The notes under the pieces: generated by a model
The model's input: the letters and a program-made list of their open reading frames with translations, nothing else
Databases searched by the model: none
What the model was told of the DNA's origin: nothing
Virus record (IMG/VR): IMGVR_UViG_3300021335_001605
Span: 1-22,818 of that record
Source of the DNA: a virus
Length of the DNA: 22,818 nucleotides
Reading direction: 5' to 3' (one strand)
Position numbers and translations under genes: made by a program
Shown here: in pieces, positions 17,014 to 22,818 of the stretch
How the letters are laid out: every line of letters starts with the position of its first letter
Position numbering within the stretch: position 1 is the first letter of the stretch

Positions 17014-17021
17014 TATTTATA
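17014..17021 (-). promoter_or_regulatory. T4-type late promoter for 71-aa/gp25/gp6 unit
   Basis: A perfect TATAAATA on the minus strand in the 48-nt gap between the 373-aa gene and the 71-aa gene, 36 nt upstream of the latter's ATG. It is preceded by TTG, as in the gp8 promoter where GTG stands there. Confidence 0.82.
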
Positions 17022-17025
17022 CAAG

Positions 17026-18147
17026 TTATTGGACAGAAACTGAGCTGCTTACAACCTGATTAGTATGATTAGCTACACCTTGGAAATCTGCTTTATTAGC
17101 ATCTAAATCAGATTTACCAGCTTCATATAGTGCCATATCTGAATCTAGTTCTGTTGTACCTACATGTTCTTTAAAATCATCTTTAAAGAATTTTTCACCT
17201 TTATCAAAATTTTCCTGTGATACACGACCAGCAAGATATTCAATATAAACTACTAACTGATCTTTAATGTTATCACGCCTAGTTTGAACATTGTGATATT
17301 CTATTTCTAGATCGATAAAGTTTTCATACCATTTAACCTGACTAGCTGACATTCTACCAGTTGCATATAACCTTTGTCTTTTTGCTGCTCCAGATCCATT
17401 AATGCCACTGCCGCCAGTTTGTCCATACTGAGGTTTTTTCTTTTCGGCTTCATAAGCTAATCTAGCTGCTTTTACTTTTGGTGTAAAATGTTTATTAATT
17501 TTACCTAGAGCCTCGCTTCTTGCGTTCATTGCATTACCAAATCCGCTATTACTTCTAGAAGTTCCATTAGGAGATACCGAAGATATAATAGATGTAAGAT
17601 CAATAGTTGTAGGACCAGTGATTGTTACTTCAGGCGATGTTGTTCCATCTGGTAATGTAATGGCTGCAATTTTTGTAGTAATTTCTGAAAAGCTTGGAAG
17701 TTTTGCTGGTTTTGCTTCAGGTATTTTCACTTCCTTAGCTTTGACAACAACTTCACCCGTAGCAGTATCTAATTCTTTATTTGGAATCGCTTCACAAGGA
17801 TCAAAAGAAGCTAATGATAATGGGTCACTAATAGCTGCAGTTACTTGATCTATATAACCCTGTAGTTCTCCATCACTTACTGCCGCTCCCCACTCAGCTT
17901 TGAACGCTGCTATAGCTCCTCCAGCATCTACTTGCATTTGAGCAATAAGAGAAGATACACTTCCCTGTAATGAAGGGCCTGCAGACGGTATTTCTGGTAA
18001 TGCAGCCTGTAATTCACTAAGAGCTGATGTGGCTTTTGATTCAAGATCACCAAGAGCTGACATTCCTTCGGCAAGCTTAGCTTTTATTTCATCTACTTTG
18101 CCAGTGATACTATCAAGAGCAGCACTATTTCCACAAGTTAAAGACAT
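17026..18147 (-). CDS. Hypothetical virion protein between PAAR tip and gp25
   Basis: A 373-aa protein when started at ATG 18147 (MSLTCG), which has GGGAGG six bases upstream; an in-frame TTG at 18162 would overlap the PAAR gene and is less likely. The N-terminal third is alanine-rich and helical, with coiled-coil character (about 10-100). A serine/threonine/proline beta segment lies near 160-200, followed by a glycine-rich linker and a charged helical C-terminus. No family is recognised. It sits directly after the PAAR gene with a one-base gap, so it may be a hub-associated or injected protein. The TAA stop is five bases from the next late promoter. Confidence 0.68.
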   Translation of the reverse strand: MSLTCGNSAALDSITGKVDEIKAKLAEGMSALGDLESKATSALSELQAALPEIPSAGPSLQGSVSSLIAQMQVDAGGAIAAFKAEWGAAVSDGELQGYIDQVTAAISDPLSLASFDPCEAIPNKELDTATGEVVVKAKEVKIPEAKPAKLPSFSEITTKIAAITLPDGTTSPEVTITGPTTIDLTSIISSVSPNGTSRSNSGFGNAMNARSEALGKINKHFTPKVKAARLAYEAEKKKPQYGQTGGSGINGSGAAKRQRLYATGRMSASQVKWYENFIDLEIEYHNVQTRRDNIKDQLVVYIEYLAGRVSQENFDKGEKFFKDDFKEHVGTTELDSDMALYEAGKSDLDANKADFQGVANHTNQVVSSSVSVQ

Positions 18148-18148
18148 A

Positions 18149-18445
18149 TCAACCTCCCGCAATCACGTTAGAAGAACCACCAGCAGATGCATTAGGTACC
18201 CATGACCCATGACCTCCAGTACCGTCTCCTATTCTATGAACGCCTTGACCGTTTATTATTACTGTACCACTACCACCAGTAGCAGGATCTCCACAACTAG
18301 TTGAATCACCAATACGAACTGCAGCAGCTCCATTAACATTTACATTAGGAGAACCAGATGAATATGATGTTTGATGGAATGGATTAGGTGTAGGACTTGC
18401 ATGACCTACATGACTATCTGTTCCCACTCTTGTTATTCCTGGCAT
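18149..18445 (-). CDS. PAAR-motif spike tip protein
   Basis: A 98-aa glycine-rich protein with PAAR hallmarks: MPGITRVGTDSHVGH, VNVNGAAAVRIGDS, TVIINGQGVHRIGD. Histidines H13, H16 and H69, and C51, are candidates for the bound metal. PAAR proteins cap the gp5-type spike with a sharp tip that pierces the outer membrane (gp5.4 in T4). It lies nine bases downstream of the gp5 stop, as expected of a spike and tip pair. Confidence 0.9.
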   Translation of the reverse strand: MPGITRVGTDSHVGHASPTPNPFHQTSYSSGSPNVNVNGAAAVRIGDSTSCGDPATGGSGTVIINGQGVHRIGDGTGGHGSWVPNASAGGSSNVIAGG

Positions 18446-18454
18446 GTTTACCTC

Positions 18455-19729
18455 TTAGTTCAAGTTAATGTTAGGACCGCCGTTGATAGTAATATCACCA
18501 CCAGCTGTTGTATCCTGTGTTGAGCCATAAGTTTCTGTAACAGCACCAGTAATATTATCAGTAAGTGTACCAGTTACGGTCCTTGCATAGTTGGCGGGTG
18601 TTTCAACCTTGATATTACCTTTTGATGTAATGGTAAGCTTACCAGCTGTTGCAGTTGAATAATCCAATAATGAAAAGACATTTAGTTTATTCATAACTGT
18701 AATACTAGCTTCACCCGTAACATTTAGATCTTCAGTTTTACCGATTGTGGTATTCCTTAAACCATCTACTAACCGTGTCTCATCAAGTAATACTTTTTGT
18801 ACATAGTTCCCACCAACAACAGAAGCAAAGTCTTGAGTAATTTCGGTATGCTCTGACTGACCAATTTTACTTTGCCTCGATCCACGAACAACTTCTGTTT
18901 TATTACCGTTTACTTCTAAATGATAGTTACCTTTTACAAGCTGTCTTAAATCACCATCTACTGTAATATTTGCGGTCCCTTTAATATAGATATTGTCACT
19001 ACCATAAACAACTGTATAATTAGATCCTACAACTGTAAGTGTTTTATTACCATTCTGCTGAAACTCTTCATTTGTTCCAGAGTTATGAAACCGAGAAAAT
19101 CTTTCGTTGCCTGGTGTATCATCAATTTCAAATAGGTGACCACTTTCTGTTTCATTTACTTTATTGAAAGGATAAGATGGGAATACACCATTTGCAATAA
19201 AAGGCATATCCCAAGTTTTTCTAGCATAATAAGAATCAGCTTCGTCCTGTACTACAGCAGTAACTTTTTCTGGTGCGGCTGTTTCTATTCTTTCTTGTCT
19301 TAAGTCTACCTTTTGAATATAAGGAGCTGTTGTTTCATACATACCGCCTATAGCACTATATGAAGTATCTGGTCCTTCACTCCTCATTGGATGTCTACCT
19401 GATGGATCAGAAAATCCCTGATCAGGTAAAGCATCTGCTCCAGCTGATCCAACAATAGTTCCCATTACCATAGGATTCTGTTTAGACATTCCATCCATAT
19501 AGAATCCAACAACCCAAGAACCTTGAACAATACCAGTTGCGCTTTCACCAACTCCACCACAAGCAGCTGATGTCACTGGCATCATTACTTGCGACCAAGG
19601 AAGAGATGCTGTAGGAATTTTAGTTTTATCAGCATCATGATCGCCATATATACGAACTCTAACCCGACCCATATTTTTTGGATCTTTTCTATCTTCAACT
19701 ACACCAATAAAATAATTCATACTAGGCAT
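18455..19729 (-). CDS. 5: Baseplate central spike gp5, without lysozyme domain
   Basis: With ATG 19729 the protein has 424 aa. The N-terminal about 110 residues form the gp5 OB-fold (YFIGVVEDRKDPKNMGRV, GSWVVGFYMDG, NPMVMGTIVG). The C-terminal half has repeats of the type V-x-G-x2-x-x-V-x-G-x-x (VDGDLRQLVKGNYHLEVNG) that build the trimeric beta-helix spike. T4 gp5 is 575 aa with an internal lysozyme; no lysozyme segment is visible here. A GTG at 19753 would add eight residues, but GGAG at 19739-19742 is nine bases from ATG 19729, which I prefer. It then overlaps the hub gene stop by eight bases. It pierces the outer membrane together with the PAAR tip. Confidence 0.9.
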   Translation of the reverse strand: MPSMNYFIGVVEDRKDPKNMGRVRVRIYGDHDADKTKIPTASLPWSQVMMPVTSAACGGVGESATGIVQGSWVVGFYMDGMSKQNPMVMGTIVGSAGADALPDQGFSDPSGRHPMRSEGPDTSYSAIGGMYETTAPYIQKVDLRQERIETAAPEKVTAVVQDEADSYYARKTWDMPFIANGVFPSYPFNKVNETESGHLFEIDDTPGNERFSRFHNSGTNEEFQQNGNKTLTVVGSNYTVVYGSDNIYIKGTANITVDGDLRQLVKGNYHLEVNGNKTEVVRGSRQSKIGQSEHTEITQDFASVVGGNYVQKVLLDETRLVDGLRNTTIGKTEDLNVTGEASITVMNKLNVFSLLDYSTATAGKLTITSKGNIKVETPANYARTVTGTLTDNITGAVTETYGSTQDTTAGGDITINGGPNINLN

Positions 19730-20987
19730 TATATTCTTCTCCAAGTCCGTCACTTACTGCTTCAATAACTAATGTATATTTATCGCGGTCATCTATTTTA
19801 TGACGGCATTTAGTTATTAGGTACCTGCCACTTCTTTTCTTATCAAGTCCAGATTCAGGATCTTCTTCGTTATAAGGTCTATTTGAAGGAAATCTTAAAT
19901 TAATAAGAGAACCAACTTCAATATCGTTACGTCCATTTACAACTAAGTTATACTTAAAAGATTCTAACATTCTATTCATGTTATTAAAGAAAGGTAAAAA
20001 ACTATTTGTGTTGCCTTCATAATTTAAGTGAGATGGACCAAAATTTTCACCACTTTGAAACTTTACACTCTGAATAGTTTTAGAATATTTATTGAGAGGT
20101 TTATCATTCCATTTATTTTCTGAGTCAAGAATAATATTTTTTTGTAACTTTGGCATATCATCATAGTATTCTAAAACGTCAAATTCAAATGTATCAGCTG
20201 ATTTATTTGTAGTGTCAACACTTATATAAGTAGAACCAAATGCACCGTTTTTTAATTGATTAGTTACTTGACCATTAGCAATATTATTAAAAGCTAAAGG
20301 TGTCTGAGCAAGATCTTGATAGTTGTACATCTTACCATCTTGCTCACTCTGTTTATGGTATGTAAATTCTTCCATTATATCTCTAGAAAAAATAGTGTCA
20401 AAAGAAAGAATACTAGTTCCATTCTTAAAAGTATTAGTAATAACTAATGGTTTATTATTTTTATCTTTGGCTCTAGCCATTAACCATTTAACAGTTTTAT
20501 AAGGACTCCAGTTGGGAATAACACACTTGTATTTTCCACTTGAATCGTCTTTATAATTTAATTCTGTTTTTAGATAGTCAGTATAGATTGAGTCAATAAT
20601 ATCGGTAATGTTACCTTCATAAGCCTGAGAAACAAGAGAAGTAAGGCTATTCAAATATGCACCTTCTACTAGATCTAATGTATAACCATAAACTTGCTGA
20701 CCATTATCTGATATCCTACCTATATCGATAACTTTCCAATTCAAATCATACATTACATCACCTTTTTTAAGAGTGCATGTAAGAGTCTCTTGTCCTGTTA
20801 CTGGAAAACTAGATAAAAGACCTACTGAGTCAGCTATAGTTATGTCAGCCAAAAGTATTGGCTGTCCTAGTTCTTCGTATATATTAAACTCACCACAAAG
20901 GTCAGTAATATCTAAACCCTTTTGGTTACCTTTAGATATTTTGACTTCAAGAAGTTCTGCGTCTTGTGGACTAAAAAAATCAGCCAT
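19722..20987 (-). CDS. 27: Baseplate hub protein, gp27-like
   Basis: A 421-aa protein; T4 gp27 has 391. The N-terminal region (ISKGNQKGLDITDLCGEF-x-IYE, then LADITIADSVGLL-x-SFPVTGQE) and the C-terminal SGRYLITKCRHKIDDRDKYTL strand are typical of tail hub proteins of the gp27/late-control-D type. The hub trimer joins the tail tube to the gp5 spike. The direct overlap with the gp5 gene (eight bases) and with gp53 upstream (20980-20987) supports this. The gene number is inferred from fold-type motifs and position, not from direct alignment. Confidence 0.8.
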   Translation of the reverse strand: MADFFSPQDAELLEVKISKGNQKGLDITDLCGEFNIYEELGQPILLADITIADSVGLLSSFPVTGQETLTCTLKKGDVMYDLNWKVIDIGRISDNGQQVYGYTLDLVEGAYLNSLTSLVSQAYEGNITDIIDSIYTDYLKTELNYKDDSSGKYKCVIPNWSPYKTVKWLMARAKDKNNKPLVITNTFKNGTSILSFDTIFSRDIMEEFTYHKQSEQDGKMYNYQDLAQTPLAFNNIANGQVTNQLKNGAFGSTYISVDTTNKSADTFEFDVLEYYDDMPKLQKNIILDSENKWNDKPLNKYSKTIQSVKFQSGENFGPSHLNYEGNTNSFLPFFNNMNRMLESFKYNLVVNGRNDIEVGSLINLRFPSNRPYNEEDPESGLDKKRSGRYLITKCRHKIDDRDKYTLVIEAVSDGLGEEYNA

Positions 20988-21687
20988 TAACTACTCTTCG
21001 GAATTGTCTTGCTACATCATCAATAAGCTCAGGTCGAATTACTTTAATTTTTTTCTTTGTTTCATTTACTCTTTGTTCATATTCTAAGTTAGTAACCTTT
21101 GCTGCTCCTGCAGTTCCGCGCGGAACTACTAGATTATCTTTTTCGTAATGATGTGCAGCATTTAATTTAGTAGCAGCGCCATCAATAGTTGCGGTATCTC
21201 CTGAAGTTTGTCCTTGAATAATCTCTCCATTCTGAAAAGTTCCAGTAATGGCTCCAACTGATACCCAACCTAAAGACGTATTCTTACCATCAACAATTGC
21301 AGTTGCTCCAGATACTAGACCATTTATTGTTTCTCCATTTTGAAATTTATTAAAAAAATCAAATGTAGAAATGTTAATAACATTACCAGTATAATCATGA
21401 GCCAGTTTTTTAGCTAAGTCTGCCTGAGCTAAAGGCCAATCTTCTAAACTTTTTAATCTGGGATTAGCTACAAAGAAAGACCAGTAATAGTCTGGTGTTT
21501 TGTATAAAGTCTGAGATGTATGGTCTGGTCTTTCGCCATCTGGTATATCATAAAAACGATAAAAAGTAATATCATCTTTTATACTATTTACGATTTTAGC
21601 AAAGCGAAAACTATCTACAATATCTTTAGTTTCGCCACTAGCATCTAAATCATATGGAATTGTTGGGAAGTACTTAAAGTATTTCAT
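20980..21687 (-). CDS. 53: Baseplate wedge protein gp53 with inserted tandem repeat
   Basis: A 235-aa protein. The N-terminal 100 residues match gp53 (YFPTIPYDL, FYRFYDI-x-DGERP, LYKTPDYYWSFFVANPRL, then a LysM-like tail) and the C-terminus has VTNLEYEQRVNETKKKIKVI. T4 gp53 is 196 aa. The extra length is largely two copies of FQNGE-x-I-x-G-x-x-SG-x-TA at 115-131 and 151-167, spaced 36 residues. gp53 binds gp6 and gp25 at the wedge core and helps complete the baseplate. AGGAG precedes ATG 21687. A 16-bp perfect palindrome lies inside the gene at 21112-21127. Confidence 0.9.
   Translation of the reverse strand: MKYFKYFPTIPYDLDASGETKDIVDSFRFAKIVNSIKDDITFYRFYDIPDGERPDHTSQTLYKTPDYYWSFFVANPRLKSLEDWPLAQADLAKKLAHDYTGNVINISTFDFFNKFQNGETINGLVSGATAIVDGKNTSLGWVSVGAITGTFQNGEIIQGQTSGDTATIDGAATKLNAAHHYEKDNLVVPRGTAGAAKVTNLEYEQRVNETKKKIKVIRPELIDDVARQFRRVVNG
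21112..21127. repeat. 16-bp perfect palindrome in gp53
   Basis: AGTTCCGCGCGGAACT, with a GC-rich core, inside coding sequence for VPRGT. It is conspicuous in AT-rich DNA; no function is known. Confidence 0.6.
21184..21345 (-). repeat. Tandem FQNGE repeat inside gp53
   Basis: Two protein repeats spaced 36 residues (108 nt), each FQNGE-x-I-x-G-x-x-SG-x-TA. The same module type appears once in gp8 (about residues 336-356). Such units are common in phage beta-structured insertions. Confidence 0.7.
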
Positions 21688-21699
21688 ATTATTTTACTC

Positions 21700-22611
21700 C
21701 TAACGAGGGCCTTGAGCCAGATCCTCGGGTGACATTGCACCGTAATTTTGCTCAACTGGAGAAGATGCAGGTTTACCGTTTGGATGCTCAATATCTCCAC
21801 GGCTAAGTACTTTTGTTTCTTGAAGAGACATAGTAAAATCAATTTCAGCTGGTGAACCATCTCCAAAAAATGCTGGCCCTGATCCTCCATAACTAACATT
21901 AACTGCTGTACAATATGCATGAGAGAATGGAATCATTTTAGCTTGACCACCACCTTTAGTAATAAAATCTACTTTGAAAACATCTGGAAAACTAAAATTA
22001 AAACCGGCATCGCTTAACTCAGGATGAGCATGCATTCTTATTTTTTTAATTAAGCCTTCAACAACAGCAGATTCAGATGCGTTTGAAGGCATAAATTTCC
22101 AAGTAAGTGATAATTGCCTAAGTGCTGGAGCTCTAAATAACATTTCTAATCTAGGGTTTCTTACAACACCAAGTTGTAATTGAGCTTGTTGACCTATACC
22201 AGACTTTCTTATCTGGCCAGCAATAAACCCTGTTGCAGCACCCGTAGTAGTTTTAACTGCATTTTCTGTTCCAGTGTTTGATGCATCTGCAGCAGATTGG
22301 AGTGCACTTACTACAGCTGACATTTCAGCATTGTCATAAGCTAAGCTATCTGAGAATTGGATTCCTGCAGGAGCATATAAATAAATTTGAGCAATTGCAG
22401 TCGAGTTAGTATCAATAATTTGTCTATTTACTGTTTGCTTACCAGCTTGTGTAAGAGTCTCAATTGCCTTTGTTACGCTAGCATCATTTGCCACATCGGC
22501 ACCTGCGTCTATAACAGCTTGCATTTTGTTAAGGCGTTTATGAATAGAAATTCTACACTGAACGGGATGCTGTTCAGCCAAACCTTGGGGATATACATAT
22601 TTTGTTGTCAT
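21700..22611 (-). CDS. 48: Baseplate tail tube cap, gp48-like
   Basis: A 303-aa protein with the pattern of the gp48/gp54 tube-like family: MLFRAPALRQLSLTWKFMP at about 163-181, then PSNASESAVVEGLIKKIRMH, FPDVFKVDF, CTAVNVSYGG, AFFGDGSPAEIDFTMSLQE. The central beta region is that of a tail-tube fold that caps the hub and starts tube polymerisation. The N-terminal 150 residues are alanine-rich and helical. It is the first gene behind a TATAAATA promoter (22645-22652), with TAGG before the ATG. gp48 rather than gp54 is inferred from its position beside gp53 in marine T4-like phages. Confidence 0.75.
   Translation of the reverse strand: MTTKYVYPQGLAEQHPVQCRISIHKRLNKMQAVIDAGADVANDASVTKAIETLTQAGKQTVNRQIIDTNSTAIAQIYLYAPAGIQFSDSLAYDNAEMSAVVSALQSAADASNTGTENAVKTTTGAATGFIAGQIRKSGIGQQAQLQLGVVRNPRLEMLFRAPALRQLSLTWKFMPSNASESAVVEGLIKKIRMHAHPELSDAGFNFSFPDVFKVDFITKGGGQAKMIPFSHAYCTAVNVSYGGSGPAFFGDGSPAEIDFTMSLQETKVLSRGDIEHPNGKPASSPVEQNYGAMSPEDLAQGPR
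22376..22383 (+). promoter_or_regulatory. Possible plus-strand late promoter for gp4
   Basis: A TATAAATA on the plus strand, inside the antisense of gp48, 268 nt upstream of the gp4 ATG. It is the only such box I found on that side. It could drive gp4 with a long antisense leader, or be chance. Confidence 0.25.
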
Positions 22612-22644
22612 TAAACCTAACCTATAACCATATTGCCATACGAT

Positions 22645-22652
22645 TATTTATA
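22645..22652 (-). promoter_or_regulatory. T4-type late promoter for gp48 operon
   Basis: A perfect TATAAATA on the minus strand, 33 nt upstream of the gp48 start. It matches the T4 late promoter consensus used by the gp55/gp33/gp45 system. Its last base overlaps the A of the gp4 ATG on the other strand. Confidence 0.8.
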
Positions 22653-22818
22653 TGACTTATAAAGGCCGTTACAGAGTAAAAAACATCTCTAAATACAAAG
22701 GAGATCATAAAAAAGTAGTTTATAGATCTTCTTGGGAAAGAGCTGTATTCAAATTCCTAGATAACAAACCAGACGTTTCTGAATGGAGCTCTGAAGAATA
22801 TGTTATTCCTTACAAATG
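22652..22818 (+). CDS. 4: Head completion protein gp4, 3'-partial
   Basis: The frame from ATG 22652 is open to the window edge (55 codons). It reads MTYKGRYRVKNISKYKGD, then KKVVYRSSWERAVFKFLD and SEWSSEEYVIPYK. This aligns residue by residue with the start of T4 gp4 (gp50/65), a head-completion protein with a nuclease-like fold that joins the head after packaging. The gene faces away from gp48. No Shine-Dalgarno sequence is visible before the ATG, and the ATG overlaps the late promoter on the opposite strand. Confidence 0.9.
   Translation, partial: MTYKGRYRVKNISKYKGDHKKVVYRSSWERAVFKFLDNKPDVSEWSSEEYVIPYK

Noticed and set aside
19777-19784. GATAAATA on the minus strand upstream of gp5
   Set aside because: One mismatch to the late consensus, inside the hub gene, 47 nt from the gp5 start; gp5 is already coupled to the hub gene.
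20773-21087. 104-aa plus-strand frame across the gp53/hub junction
   Set aside because: Antisense to two overlapping, recognised genes; hydrophobic tail comes from AT-rich DNA.
21684-21920. 78-aa minus-strand frame inside gp48
   Set aside because: Alternative frame of the gp48 C-terminal coding region, with no own signals.

Overview
The window looks like part of the genome of a T4-like marine myovirus, of the kind that infects SAR11-type bacteria or cyanobacteria. The evidence is a recognisable T4-type baseplate gene set (gp48, gp53, a gp27-like hub, gp5, PAAR tip, gp25, gp6, gp8), the start of a gp4-type head-completion gene, AT-rich DNA, end-to-end packed genes and T4-type late promoters (TATAAATA). 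The baseplate proteins are the marine or cyanophage type rather than coliphage type: gp5 has no lysozyme domain, and there is a very large DUF4815-type structural protein. The exact host cannot be read from the sequence.

Layout. (1) 1-5504, plus strand: a nine-gene accessory operon in which every gene overlaps the next. It encodes three radical-SAM proteins (one of the B12-dependent type and truncated by the window edge, one with a SPASM domain, one with a reduced SPASM/twitch domain), three small 2-oxoglutarate/Fe(II) dioxygenase-like proteins, and three small proteins of unknown function (99, 37 and 146 aa). (2) 5501-22611, minus strand: the late structural operons, read right to left: gp48-like tube cap, gp53, gp27-like hub, gp5 spike, PAAR tip, a virion protein, a 71-aa protein, gp25, gp6, a 300-aa baseplate-associated protein, gp8, the 1760-aa DUF4815 protein, a 67-aa coiled-coil protein and a tail fibre or spike. 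(3) 22652-22818, plus strand: the 5' end of gp4, divergent from gp48.

Three intergenic TATAAATA boxes on the minus strand lie 33-36 nt upstream of gp48, the 71-aa/gp25/gp6 group and gp8. They split the structural block into at least three late transcription units. The accessory operon and the structural block converge, and their two stop codons share the palindrome TTAA with no visible terminator.

The structural genes build the baseplate: central hub and spike (gp27-like, gp5, PAAR), wedge (gp53, gp25, gp6, gp8), tube cap (gp48), and the peripheral adaptor and fibre. The most unusual part is the radical-SAM/2OG operon beside the tail-fibre gene. Its enzyme mix suggests a tailoring pathway acting on a peptide, protein, nucleobase or cell-surface compound. 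The sequence does not reveal the substrate; the small ORFs inside the operon and the adjacent fibre protein are candidates.

There is no gene-free stretch above 300 bases. No tRNA, CRISPR array, insertion sequence or integrase was seen.
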